Origin: Mikania micrantha
Lineage: Eukaryota > Streptophyta > Magnoliopsida > Asterales > Asteraceae
NCBI GenBank assembly: GCA_009363875.1
Contig: CM018695.1
Span: forward strand, 47,725,161 to 47,789,160
DNA: 64,000 nucleotides
Direction of reading: 5' to 3'
Below are positions 1 to 11,106 of the stretch, piece by piece. Position numbers and translations under genes: made by a program. A model generated the notes under the pieces. That model was given only the letters and a program-made list of their open reading frames with translations. It was not told the DNA's origin and searched no databases. Position 1 is the stretch's first letter. Each line of letters opens with the position of its first letter.

Positions 1-1690
1 TTTTCCAAAGACTCACTCTCACACTTCTGCATCACCTTATTCTTCATCTTCTTCACACTTTCAAAATCACAACAACACTCGGGAGACAGCTCACATTGTA
101 CAAAACTCTCCTCCTAATGTACAATATGTACAAGCTGCTAATGGCAGCATGTACCACCTCACTCTTGCTCCAGTTCAGATTGTTGCCCCATCTCCTACTT
201 AAATAAACACACCAAGCTCTATTATCTTGTCTTCATCATCTAGTTAACCAGCTCTTTTCACACAAGAGTATGTAGACTGGAGCAGCATGCCTGATGTGTA
301 GTCTACGCCCTCATCACTGCTGAGCCAACAGAATTTGCTCTAATGGCTGTTCGTGAAAACTCCACCCCTTCTGATCAACCTGAAGCAGAATCTCCTGATG
401 CGTACGTATCCTCCTCTACCCTTGAAAATCTATGCACTAATGCGCGCATTGATGCATTTGCAAAATAAAGAAAGCCAATATGTTGCTACAACAACAGAAC
501 CAAGAGCTTCAGCAACTATTGGCTAATAAAAATTTAGAAGTAGAAAAGTTAATATAGAATAAAGATAGTTAAATTTCGGTCTTAAAAACTAAAAAATCTA
601 ACCTACAAGCATTATTTGATCTGCAACATGAAAAATATTCCGCTTGTAGATTTGAACTGGCTCAAACTAAAGTCAGCTGTGAAAAGTGGGTTGAGTCCTG
701 CAAAGGATTCAGGATGCTTCTGAGTAAACAAGTTCATAGTAAGGCTAAGTTTGGAATCAGGTACAATCACAGTAGTCCTACAGAGGAATATGCCTCGATT
801 GATAGTAATGTGAATGAAAATGTGTCCGAACCACTATCCCCCTCCTTTCTTCCTGATGTAATGCGAGCAATAAAGAACACACTTCCTAGGGTGTATCAGT
901 CTGGACAATTTTCAAAGTTTGTATACCCACTAATACAAGCTTGGAAAAACCAGAAGAAACACACCTGGAAAATGTTCATAACAATAACTCTTCTGAACTA
1001 GCTGGGATTGCTCCAGCCGTGAGCTATACTCAAAGTTCAGAAGGTAAAACACAACATTAAACCTCTGATAATCCTAAGGCCAATCTTGACAAAGGAAAAA
1101 GGCCCATGGTTGATATCAAATTTCCTTCTTCTAATCCTCACCCTCCTTACCAAATGATGAAGGATAACAAGACATTCATCCCAAACTACTCCTCACTATC
1201 TCCTGCCTACTTGAAATGTTTCAAGTACAATCATTCCACAGAAAATTACAGGACAAAAATCCTTTGGAGAAAATAAGAGATATACTAAAGGCTGAAAAGT
1301 TGAAAGCTAAACAGGCTTTCTTCGTCTAAAGGGAATCCCCCTAATAAAATGAAGAAGTCCAAGAACGCAAGTATACAATTAGCTGACAGCACAATAAGAC
1401 CAAACACTCATCCATCCTTCCACTCACCTCCTCCCCTACTTGCGTCTCCCAGGCCATCAATTCTTGGTACACCATCTTCCTACCTAATGGAGATCCCCGC
1501 TTCTTATTCTCCAGCTATTGTGAACCTTCCCTCTGTGGATTCACAGATCAATATCTTGCATCAAAATCAGCAACAACTGATTCAAAGGATGCAGAAATTG
1601 ATGAATAATGCACAACAAAACAAATAAATTCTTGAAATGTTTTTCTTCTATTCTCTTTTCTTCTAAAATAAACAATAACCCATATCTAAC
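1..1690 (+). pseudogene. Decayed gag region of copia-1
   Basis: This stretch precedes the protease of copia-1, so it should hold gag. It has no long frame, only broken pieces (714-1001 and 1349-1627), with frequent stops and a low-complexity Ser/Pro/Gln composition. The stretch 480-700 reads as glutamine-, leucine- and lysine-rich coiled-coil-like sequence interrupted by stops. I see no intact CCHC zinc knuckle. Identification rests on position rather than a recognised motif. The start of gag lies left of the window. Confidence 0.5.
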
Positions 1691-1693
1691 CTG

Positions 1694-2080
1694 ATGCATT
1701 TGATCCTCAATGTGCAGAGAGCTTTTTCAAACCAAAATCACCTATGGTATGTGGACAGTGGAGGCTCTAGGCATATGACAGGATGTAGATTCATTCTAAA
1801 TAACTTCATTCCAAAGAATGGAGGATTTGTTTCCTTTGGAAATAATGCAAAGGGTTGGATAGTTGGGTCTGGTTCTGTCCTTAGTGGAAAATTGCACTTT
1901 AAGGATGTCAGCTTAGTTGAAAACCTCGAGTTTAATTTCTTAAGTGTTTCTCAATTAGCAGACAAAAACTGTAGTTTATTTTTCACCAAGGACAGCTGTA
2001 AAATTCTTTCCCCTGAAATAAAGGTCTTAATTGACCAACACACTCTGCTAACACTAAGAGAAGTGGAAATGTGTATGTAG
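1694..2080 (+). pseudogene. Copia-1 aspartic protease segment
   Basis: Retroviral-type aspartic protease that would cut the Gag-Pol polyprotein. The reading frame contains WYVDSGGSRHMTG near residue 18, the copia protease signature with the catalytic Asp-Ser-Gly intact. It is followed by the usual GSG and LSVSQLADKNC stretches of this domain. The frame ends at 2080 and the following pre-integrase region lies in another frame, so the polyprotein is broken here. The ATG at 1694 is simply the first in the open frame, not a real start. Confidence 0.85.
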
Positions 2081-2099
2081 TAGACGTGACCACTGACTC

Positions 2100-3114
2100 T
2101 TAAACATCTACTCCTACATGTCTCATAGCCAATGCGTCATCTTCTAAAACTGCCCTTTATCACAGAAGATTCAGTCACCTAAATCATCAAACTCTCCATA
2201 AGCTTTCTACCATTTCTTTAGTAAGAGGATTACCTTCCAAAGAATTTCACTTTGAAGGTCAATGTGAAACTTGCTTAAAGGGAAAGCAACATAAATCATC
2301 ACATAAGTCTATTGAGGAATCCAAAACAACTAACTGTCTTAATCTGCTTCATATGGATCTATTCGGTCTTGTGAAGGTAGCTAGTTTATCCAGAAAGAAA
2401 TACTGCTTAGTTGTTGTGGAGGATTACTCAAGGTTTTGCTGGACCTTCTTTCTCTTCAGCAAAGATGAGACTGTTGATAAAATAAAGGCCCTTATCACTC
2501 AACTTGAAAGACAATTTGGTCTTCATGGCAAGGTAATTAGAAGTGATAATGGTACTGATTTCAAGAATCTTGTTCTTGATGAGTTTTTCATTTCCAAAGG
2601 AATACTTAGAGAATATAGTGTTCCTAGAACTCCTGATCAAAATGGAGTTGTTGAAAGAAAGAATATGACACTTATTGAGGCTACAAGAACCATGCTTGCA
2701 GACTCAGGATTACCTGTATCCTTCTGTGCTGAGGCAGTAAACACTGCTTGTTATGTTTTAAACAGAGTTCATATTGTAAAAAGTCATAACACAACTTCTT
2801 ATGAGGTCCTTTATAAAATAGAGCCCCTCATTTCTTTCTTCACAGTTTTTGTGTGTCCATGTTTCATTTTGAACACAAAGGACTCCTTGACTAAGTTTGC
2901 TAGAAAAGTGGACTCTGGATACTTTGATGGATACTCTCAAACTTCCAAAGCTTACAGAGCATTTAATCTCAAAACCAGAATTGTTGAGGAATCCATTGAT
3001 GTCAAGTTCTTAAATCTGCATCAACTTCCTCTTTTCCTTCTACTCCTGATGATCTGTTTGATCTTCAAAGCTTTACCTACACTCGTCCTACTTCTTCCAT
3101 GTCTCCTTCTTTAG
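2100..3114 (+). pseudogene. Copia-1 GAG-pre-integrase and integrase core
   Basis: Integrase inserts the cDNA into the target. From about 2147 the translation shows the pre-integrase pattern YHRRFSHLNHQTL followed by CETCLKGKQ, the zinc-binding HHCC module. The catalytic core begins at HMDLFG (2350), then RSDNGTDFKN (about 2537), then the VVERKN block (about 2647), so all three acidic residues of the DDE triad are present. The frame is lost after about 3010, where the C-terminal sequence becomes hydrophobic and unlike the family, consistent with a frameshift. Confidence 0.88.
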
Positions 3115-3500
3115 ATTCCTGTCAAACTTTTGAAGATCTATCTTATCTTGAGGAGTTTTCAGTATCTCACTTCTTTTCTTCCATCCCATCTTATTCAATA
3201 AATCTTCAAAATCATAATGAACATGTATATACTCCTATATCCCTAATGATAGATAATGTACCAGTAGATACCCTGAACAAGCTCATGCTACCACACCTGA
3301 AAGCTCTCCTGACCCTACTGGTAATTCATCTTCTTCTGATGCTTCTTCTACAAATAATTGTTTGGACATCATTCCTTTTAACAGAAATCACCCATAGAGC
3401 AGATCTTAGGTGATTTAAGTAAAGGTGTTCAAACTAGGATTCAGGTTTCAAACTTTTGTCTTCATGCAGCTTTATTATCCCAAATTGAGCCTTCTAAGTA
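3115..3500 (+). other. Decayed integrase C-terminus / linker of copia-1
   Basis: Sequence between the integrase core and reverse transcriptase. In copia elements this is a variable Ser/Pro/Asp-rich linker. Fragmentary frames (3099-3413, 3425-3500) fit that composition, but none is continuous with its neighbours. I see no other feature here. Confidence 0.6.
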
Positions 3501-4473
3501 TCAAGAGGCTCTTAAAGATAATAATTGGGTGGAAGCTATACAGGACGAACTATTACAGTTCGAAAGGAAAAATGTTTGGACTCTCTGCCTCTTACCCACA
3601 GGAAAATACCCAATAGGAACTAGATGGGTATTTAGAAATAAAACTGATGACAGAGGCATTGTAATAAAAAATAAAGCCAGATTGGTAGTACAAGGGTACC
3701 GCCAAGAGGAAGGCATTGATTATGATGAAATATTTGCCCTTGTGGCTAGACTTGAAACCATAATACTCTTGCTAGCATTTGCTATATCCCACAACATAAA
3801 GGTATTTCAGATGGATATAAAAAGTGCATTCTTGTATGGAACTATAAAGGAGGAAGTCTATGTCTGACAACCACTAGGGTTTGATGATGTTCATCACCCA
3901 GATTGGGTGTATAGACTAGATAAAGCACTTTATGGTTTAAAACAAGCACCTAGAGCATGGTATGATTCTCTCTCTCAATTTCTTCTTTCAAATAAATTTT
4001 CTAAGGGAACCATTGATAAGATCTTGTTCATCAAGAAGGTAAACAAGGAACTTTTGCTGGTCCAAATCTATATTGATGAGATCATTTTTGGATCAACAAA
4101 ACTTTCCTTGTGTGATCAATTTTCAAAATTAATGTCTTCAAAGTTTGAAATGAGTGCTTTAAGTAAACTAAAAACATTTTTAAGACTACAAGTCAAACAA
4201 ACCCCTAATGGAACCTTCATTCATCAATCTAAATATGTAAAAGATCTTCTGAATAAATTTGATATGAATGATTGTAAAATAATTTCTATGCCTATGGTAA
4301 CTGCACCTGGAATAACTCTAGATGAAAATGGTGAACCTGTAGATCAAACTCTCTACATGTGCATTATTGGATCTTTGATGCATGTTACTGCATCAAGGCC
4401 AGACATCATGTATCAACATGTGTCTTTGCAAGATACCAATCTGCCCCTAAACAATCCCATTTATCATTTGTGA
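3501..4473 (+). pseudogene. Copia-1 reverse transcriptase (broken)
   Basis: Copia reverse transcriptase. Visible blocks in order: WVEAIQDELLQFE, PIGTRWVFRNK, RLVVQGYRQEEGIDYDE, FQMDIKSAFLYG, then a TGA stop at about 3865, then YRLDKALYGLKQAPRAWYD and VQIYIDEIIFGST. Copia enzymes normally have YVDD at the active site; here it reads YIDE, so the second catalytic aspartate is a glutamate. Together with the stop this makes the enzyme inactive. The C-terminal part loses frame near 4420-4475. Confidence 0.9.
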
Positions 4474-5012
4474 AGAGGATATTCAGATACCTAAAAGGTA
4501 CTCCTGTACTAGGTATTTGGTTTCCTGCTAATCAATCTTGCAAGCTTGTTGCTTTTTCAGACAGTGATTATGCAGGATGCTCACTTACCAGGAAGTCTAC
4601 TTCAGGAGTATATCAGATCTTTGCAAATTGCTTGGTCTCATAATAAAGCAAAAATGCAAACGTTAGTGTCAAATTCAAATGCTGAAGCTGAATACATTGC
4701 AGCAGCTCATTGCATTGCCAAAATCCTTTCGTTACAATACCAACTATTGGACTTTGGAATAACAGAACTAAAGACACCTCTTTTAATAGATAGTGAAGCT
4801 GCCAAAAATATAATAAAAAATCATGTCTATCACTATAAACCAAACATATAGAAATAAGACATCACTTTATAAGAGACTGTTTTGAAAAAAGATTGATAGT
4901 CCCAGATAATGTATCCATAAGTGATCAAGTAGCAGACATATTTACCAAGCCTTTGGACTCACAAACCTTCTCTAAGTTTGTTTCCAAATTAGGAATGATA
5001 AATATGAGTTAA
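4474..5012 (+). pseudogene. Copia-1 RNase H and end of pol
   Basis: RNase H removes the RNA strand during cDNA synthesis. The pieces FSDSDYAGC with RKSTSG (about 4557-4610), SNAEAEYIAAAHC (about 4673) and LLIDSEAAKNI (about 4783) are the copia RNase H blocks, including acidic catalytic positions. A frame change lies near 4620-4640 and a stop near 4850. The remaining frame can be followed to a TAA at 5010-5012, the end of pol. From 5013 to the insertion at 5703 there is no frame. Confidence 0.85.
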
Positions 5013-5703
5013 TAAAACGATAAATATGGTTAAGAATACGCATTTTGAACCTTAAAATAAATATATAAAAGGATAATTCTCAAAAATTATCCTATCAACG
5101 GATAATTGGGAAACCGCTGATGAAACAACCTTGGTTCTTCTCTCAGCGGTTGTCCTAAAACACTGATAGGTTCAGTGGTTATACTAACCATTTTTTATAT
5201 CTATCTGCGGTCATAATCAAGCCGTTGTTACATTTGAAACACGGAGTCGTTTATACCAAATCCGTGGTTGTCCTCGCGTTAACTTATCCGTAGTTAAAAC
5301 CATTCTGTGGTTTAAGTCTTTTCACTCCGTGGTTATTAAAATCTTGATAATTACGCCCGATTTGACTCTCACTAATTACTCGGAAAGACTTGACACCATA
5401 CAATTAAAATATTTGAAACTCGTTAATTGTTTTACGGCTAAAATATCTTTCCCATCTTCCCATTTTACCCCTCTATCTCATTAACTACGGATCATCTTCC
5501 CTTTTTTTTAAACCTGTTGTTCATAACTTCAGTAGTTATCTTCATTTCTTAACCTAAAACACTTAAAAACTTCACGATCACACTTGTGTTCATGAAGTTC
5601 ATCCTTTTTCTGTAAACTCAAGCTGGAAATGAGGCGAATGGCGAAGGGCAGATGGTTGTCTGGAATATTGTCTGGCTTGATGCATTTACACTGATCTTTT
5701 CTG
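5013..5703 (+). other. Pol-to-ORF2 gap of copia-1 with CGGTTG-like motif tract
   Basis: Non-coding stretch between copia-1 pol and the insertion point. From 5100 to 5340 it carries many variants of one short motif (CCGCTG, GCGGTTGT, GCCGTTGT, CCGTGGTT, CCGTAGTT, CTGTGGTTT). Related CGGATC / CCGCGGTT motifs fill the copia-1 LTR at 42280-42440. The rest is AT-rich without evident features. By position it would be the leader or promoter region of the extra ORF. Confidence 0.6.
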
Positions 5704-5708
5704 AGTAT

Positions 5709-7055
5709 TGTAACACCCGGTTTTCTTGTACTTTAAACATATAGCAATTATATTAAAGGAATGTTATTCATAAGTCTTCAGCTGAATTAGTGATACTATG
5801 CGAAATAAGAATAAAAGGAATCTGGTGTTAATAGATCTTAAAGAAACATACATCACCTTATATTGATTTAATTAAGTGTCAAACCGACTTCATATCTAAA
5901 ATCTTAACTTGAAAATGGAGAAAATGAGTGTAAGCGAAATCGCGGAATATAAGTCAAGGAATATAAGTCAAGGTTCTACCCTACTTAAAATCTAAAAACA
6001 CGATTAGATAAGCCGTTGTGCTGCCCGTTTAGAAACCCTGAAACAAAAGGGGGTTTGTGTTAAATTATTATGATTATAATTATGTTAGGATATCCATGTT
6101 AATAGGATACCATTGTGAAATTGAGGAAGTGAAGGATAGCAAAGAAAGTTAGCTGGTTGTGCATAACTAAGTTAAGGTGAGTTCTATGAGCCCTCTTTTA
6201 TTGTTTTAACGTTTTCGGGCTGATGTGTATGCATAATAAATATCTTCGAAATGTTTGTGAAAGTTTTGTATGATTAAAGGTTAAAACTTTGTTTAAAAAA
6301 ATGTTTTGATGAAAAGATTTCTTAAGAAAAGTTGTTTTGAACATAATTTAAATAAGTTACTAATGTTTATATGTAACAAAGCTACACTGTCAAGTCCTTT
6401 TATAGAAGGGTGAATGTGTCCCAATATGCGGGACGGAGGCGATATGGGGATTTCGATCCCAATGAAATGGTATTTTTACTGTCTGTATGTATGTGTCTTC
6501 CTAATTGTAGGAAGATGGTTATGGGTATTTCCTGTTATGGAAAGATGGTATGGGTTGTAACATTGTGGAGGTGACGACCGACCAACATGTGGGTGAGCCT
6601 GCCCAATTAATGAGACAGTGCTTTGTATGATAAGATAATGCATTTATTATAAATCTGTTCATGGATAATGGATGCATATGTTATGTTAAAATTTTTTTAA
6701 GAAATGCTTTTGAATCTAGTTGACATGATAACGAGCATATAAAGTATTTTCAAAACTTAGAACTCACTAGCGTAAGCTGACCTTTTTGAGTATGCAAATC
6801 AGGACCAGCTGAGACCTCTAGCAGTAGAGGTAAAGGAAAGGAATGAACAGAGGCATCGGGCATGTACCCAAGAGAAAACAGCTGGCACTTACGTTTGGAT
6901 GTAGATAGATAGTTGTTATGTAATAATGGAATGTATGTATAACCATTTGTTTATAAATTAGTTTTTCATTTCCGCTATACAATAATGTCTCTGATTAACC
7001 TTGTGCATATGAGTAAATCCATTAAGTGACATGTCTCAAGAGTTGGGGCATCACA
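5709..7055 (+). repeat. 5' LTR of host gypsy, missing about 600 bp
   Basis: Matches the 3' LTR (36755-38694) from TGTAACACCC to GGGCATCACA. It is about 600 bp shorter: the part matching 36994-37595 is absent, and the join carries two copies of the 14-base GGAATATAAGTCAA. The missing part contains the TATA-like box and the double G-box palindrome, so this LTR has probably lost its promoter. Hairpins with perfect stems are visible at 6447-6460 and 6496-6515. Confidence 0.92.
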
Positions 7056-7058
7056 AGT

Positions 7059-7070
7059 TGGTATCAGAGC
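7059..7070 (+). promoter_or_regulatory. Primer-binding site of host gypsy (tRNA-iMet type)
   Basis: TGGTATCAGAGC begins three bases after the 5' LTR. It is the common plant primer-binding site complementary to the 3' end of initiator tRNA-Met, where minus-strand DNA synthesis begins. Confidence 0.92.
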
Positions 7071-7328
7071 CTTGCTTTAAGAGATTTAGGTGCCTTAGTC
7101 GGAACCTAGACTTAAACTAAGACTCTTGGGCTAATGATAAGAGATAATAATGCAAGTATGGGTTGCGTGATACCAGTCATGGTAGGTTCAAGTGGTATTT
7201 GCATGATGAGAAGTGATATGGATCATGATGCTATGATTAATGAATAATTGTGTCCTAGGCCCCATATTTATTTATTTATCATACATCTGTGTTCTAGATT
7301 GATACTCATCATGGGAATACTGACATGT
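7071..7328 (+). other. Leader of host gypsy up to insertion
   Basis: Non-coding leader between the primer site and gag. It is cut at 7328 by the gag-only element and resumes at 18587, shortly before the gag ATG. The last five bases (7324-7328, CATGT) are the target duplication. No other feature seen. Confidence 0.8.
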
Positions 7329-8040
7329 TGTCACACCCCGGGTCGGCGGGAACGGATCGGGTTTTCCCGTCGGGCGGAAAGTTCCCGGGACGCGATATCT
7401 TGAATGATAATCGAAATGTGCAGATTGTTTGCATGGCACATGATGTATAATGAGAAATGCTAACATGACATATGATATAGAATTACAAAGTTAAATTACA
7501 AAGTTATGTTCATAATTTAAATGAGTATATCTATCCAAAAAGAATCATTGAGTTACTATCTTGTATCTGCACAAGATTTACAAAAGATGATTCATTGTTT
7601 GTCATTCAAAAGTATGTTCAACCCAAAATGAAGCTAGGTCTTCTATTGTCCACTAGCTTAATCCTTGAATGTTGGTGACTAACCCTGTTCGTCACCTGAG
7701 AAAACATGCATTCAAACAAAGTCAACACTAGGTTGGTGGGTTCATAAGTTTAGTGATTGAAAACCATTGAATTCTTGTAAATCATTTTCACAGTGTTTCA
7801 TACAAGTTGTATTGTTAATTGAATACCATGTTCCACACAATGTCCTCTCCATGATTGTATGCACAGATAATGTCTCATCCAATCAAGCATGCCTATATAT
7901 AGGGACATACGAAAAGGTCAAGCCCAGACGCCACCCCACCACATGCTTAACTGCACTCGACACTACCTGTAATACAACGATGGATACCCATTTCCTTTCA
8001 CCCATGATTTCCCGGTATGTTTACCTCAATAATGAAAAAG

Positions 8041-8700
8041 AGATAGAGACAGAATTATCTCTGTTAACCATTCCTTATGGAATAGCCGGCATGTAAAATA
8101 ACCCAATGAATAAAGTAAGAGACGTAATCATCTCTGTTAACTAATCCTTACGGATTAGCCGGTGTGTAAAATAAACCAATAAATGAATAAAGAGACTTAA
8201 TGATCTCTGTTAGCTAATCCTTACGAATTAGCCCGGCGTGTATAATAACCCAAATGAAACAAGTAAGAAACGAAGTCGTCTCTGTTAGCTATTCCTTACG
8301 GATTAGCCCGGCATGTAAGATATCATACTCGATATCTTGAATGAAACGTAATAGTTTCAGTAGCTAATCATTACCAATTAGCCCGGCATGTAGTGTAACC
8401 AAACAATTGAATAAAGAGACATAATTGTCACTGTTAGCTATTCCTTACGGTTTAGCCCGGCGTGTAAGATATCATACTCGATATCTAGAGCGAGACCTAG
8501 GGATCTCTGTGACTGTCAGTACTAACCAGTCCGGTGTGTAAGATATCATACTCGATACCTAGGTAGGGACATTATAGTCCCAGTAGCTATCACCCCTATC
8601 CAACCCGGTGTGTAACGTGTCCTACTCATGATTTCTAGTTAGAGACGTAATAGTCTCAGTAGCTGTCATTTCTGGTCAGCCCGGTGTGTAAGATATCCTC
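8041..8700. repeat. Nine-unit hairpin array in LTR (left copy)
   Basis: About nine degenerate units of roughly 75 bp. Each has a first inverted repeat (GAGAC..GTCTC, GGGAC..GTCCC or GAAAC..GTTTC in different units), then GTTAGCTA or CAGTAGCT, a second inverted repeat such as CTAATCC-TTAC-GGATTAG, then CCCGGYRTGTAA. The arms change together between units, so pairing is kept. The second copy is at 14805-15467. Confidence 0.85.
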
Positions 8701-10019
8701 CCAAATATCTATTGGAATGAACATGTTTCTTAGATTTTATGCATGATATTAATTTGATTGATAGCACCTCTCGTGCCCGGTGTGATTTCGTTTGATTACC
8801 CCCAAGTTCTAATGATTAATGTTAGTGATTACCCGACTGATCTATGGTTGTATAATCCGACATCCTCTGACGATTATAAAATGTGCTCTAAATAGAGTCT
8901 TAGTAAGTAATGATAATATGTGTGGGAAATGCCATCCCAAAATCGTGTGCATGCGATATCATCCTCGATATCACAAGTATTGTCTCAACTGTTATCTCAA
9001 GGTTGCGTGTTCTAGCGATCTTTGAACAAAGTGTCATAAGACCATGTCTTATACACGATGTTAGTGATGTGTGAATGATCTTGTTATCATGAAATTACCT
9101 TATCATGATGATCATTCTTGTCATTAGTAATTGTTACTGGCATGTTATCCCTTGGTTTTCCCCGTTGTTCTATCGTGTAAGAATAATAAGCAGTTGCAAG
9201 AGATGTTCTTAACAACTTATGTTATTCTAGTGCATACATGTGTCAGGAAGCTATAATGGCATGTATCTTCCTTATTGTCTCAGGTATGATAATATCAACC
9301 AAGCAAGCATGTAATGATCAATGATAATAAAGATAAACTATTATTATCTAAATCATAATATAAATAAATAGTTTAAAAGAACTTTTAATCAAATAAAAGT
9401 TTAGCATGTTTCTCAGCCCCGAGCTTTGAAATCAGTAAAGATTAGAAAAGGGGCATATGAACTCACCTTGTAGTTGATGTAGTTGACTTAGTCTAAACAA
9501 ATTGCACGCGCACTTTGTTGTACTTGTTGTTGTATTCACTATCCTGTATTGATTTTATTGTTGTAACTTATAAGTATAAGTTATAGTTGTGTTGCGTGCG
9601 TGTACGTGTTAGCCCTAAAGTTGGCTAACTCGCGTAAGTCTCGGTCATTATTCGGCCCTGATTCGCTTATGAGGGATGTTACTAACTCTTAATCAATTTA
9701 GGTTAAGCTCAAGACGCCTCATTACTTGTTTCATGTTTAACTTTGTTTTGACCTTATCCCATCATGTAAACTTGAAATCCATTGTTATTTTCTAAGTGTA
9801 AAGCCTAGTTTTGTGGTTTGAAATTTCATGTGTTGATCTTGTATACTTGGTTAGGTAGTTACATAATTAATAAATAACCATGAAATACCCTTGTAAAAGC
9901 CTAATATTTTTGTGAAATGCATTAACCGACTACATCACCTTTGTGGTAACATGTTTAATGTATGATTACTTACATGTTATCCCATGACCTATTATTACAT
10001 ATATTGATTTTATGTTTCA

Positions 10020-10400
10020 TGTAGGTCAAATTTCATCACATGGGCCACTAAATGATGGGCCGAATAAATGGGTGGGCTAAAGCTGTGGGCCGAAAGAGTG
10101 CTGCTGGGCCAAAGGGACGTTGTTGGGCCTGAAACAGCCTCATGGGCCAATTGGGCCATGATGGGCCAAAACAAACTGTCTTTGCCAAAGTAGCAGGCTG
10201 TTGGGCCGTATTTGAGAATTGTGGGCCAAGTAAGGTGTTGGGCTAGGATAGTTTAATGGATCGAATGCTTGGTCTTGTTTCGATTGGGCCTGACCAGGTG
10301 TCATGGGTCTAATGCCATGGCTCAAATGGAGGATGGCTGTGTGAAGGTGTTGGGCCGAAGTTAGGCATTTGGGCCGAAGTTTATCCAGGCCGTATGGCCA
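10020..10400 (-). repeat. GGCCCA-rich tract in LTR (left copy)
   Basis: The plus strand shows about fifteen to twenty TGGGCC/GGGCCRAA occurrences in under 400 bp, i.e. GGCCCA on the element's sense strand. GGCCCA is the core of plant site-II/TCP elements. Here the tract lies downstream of the TATA box, in the transcribed part of the LTR. Frames predicted across it are by-products of the repeat. Confidence 0.8.
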
Positions 10401-10429
10401 AGGCCCACATGAACGGGAGTGGCCCCATG

Positions 10430-10700
10430 ATCCAACCGAATGAAGAGTGTAGCTCGGTGGTGTGCATGGCCGAATAAGATGACATAGGCGAATGGGGTAG
10501 CTTCAGCCGAATGAGGCTCATACTCGCTGGATGGCCGAATGAGGAGTCTTGGCCGACAGAAGCAAGTTCAGGCGAATGAAGACTTCCTTCAGCCCTGGGT
10601 TCCTTCGGTCGCCCTAGCTGGCCTGCCATTCGTCCAGTCTGTGTAGAGGGCCATTCGGGCTTGGGCCATTCGGCCAAGCTATGGCTTGCTTCGGCCGGCC
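10430..10700 (-). repeat. ATTCGGC-rich tract in LTR (left copy)
   Basis: Many spaced copies of CCGAATG, GCGAATG, CCATTCGG and similar (ATTCGGC on the element sense strand). The tract lies between the TATA box and the GGCCCA tract. A long open frame across it (10381-10836, minus) is a by-product of the repeated motif. Confidence 0.7.
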
Positions 10701-11100
10701 GCCGCCCAGGTAGGTTCCCACGACCTAGTGGTGGTGAACGATGATGTTCCATAGTAGTGATACGCAAAGAGGAGTTCTCAGGAGTGCAGGGTTCGAGGGG
10801 GATGGTCCATGGCTGGGTGAAGATGGCGGTTAACACAAAGGGTATGAAAACCCTATTTTTGGCAACTTTTACAGATCATTACCTTGTTTTTCTGTGAGCT
10901 TTGATCTAGATCGGTTGTACTTTCACGTAGAGCACAATGAGAGCTTCGATTTGGTCCAAAGATGGAGCGATTCGGTTAAGAAATGAGAGAGATATGGAGT
11001 TATGAAGGTTGAAAATGGAGGTGGATCTTGAAACCGGGATTTGGGTTTGGTGTGGGGAAGAAGAAGTGTAAAATGTATAAAAATGAACTCATGGTGGGTA

Positions 11101-11106
11101 TTTATA
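11101..11106 (-). promoter_or_regulatory. TATA box of gag-only element, 3' LTR copy
   Basis: Minus strand reads CTCGGGGTATAAATACCC, preceded by CGCGAACCAAGCAAC and AAACGAACCCGAAC. The same arrangement stands before the TATA box of the solo LTR at 53685, which shows common descent of the two promoters. The equivalent box of the 5' LTR is at 17856-17861. Confidence 0.75.

Larger units (their letters stand above)
1..5703 (+). mobile_element. Sirevirus-like Ty1/copia element (copia-1), gag-pol part
   Basis: Plus-strand Ty1/copia retrotransposon. The domain order protease, integrase, reverse transcriptase, RNase H is the copia order. The 5' LTR and gag start lie outside the window. The element is interrupted after 5703 by the host gypsy (AGTAT duplicated at 5704-5708 and 38695-38699) and resumes at 38700 with an extra ORF and its 3' LTR. 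An extra ORF between pol and the 3' LTR is the hallmark of the Sirevirus lineage. Coding capacity is lost through many stops and frameshifts. Confidence 0.88.

Noticed and set aside
7767..8096. 109-codon frame on the plus strand, nearly identical at 14532-14861
   Set aside because: Conservation is explained by the two LTR copies. It runs antisense to the element, has no recognised domain and overlaps the first hairpin unit.
8041..8700. CRISPR-like array of palindromic repeats
   Set aside because: Units are contiguous and degenerate with no unique spacers, and this is plant DNA within an LTR.
10381..10836. 151-codon open frame on the minus strand, partly repeated at 17147-17476
   Set aside because: It lies in the LTR across the ATTCGGC tract. 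The other LTR copy is truncated and frameshifted, and composition follows the repeated motif.
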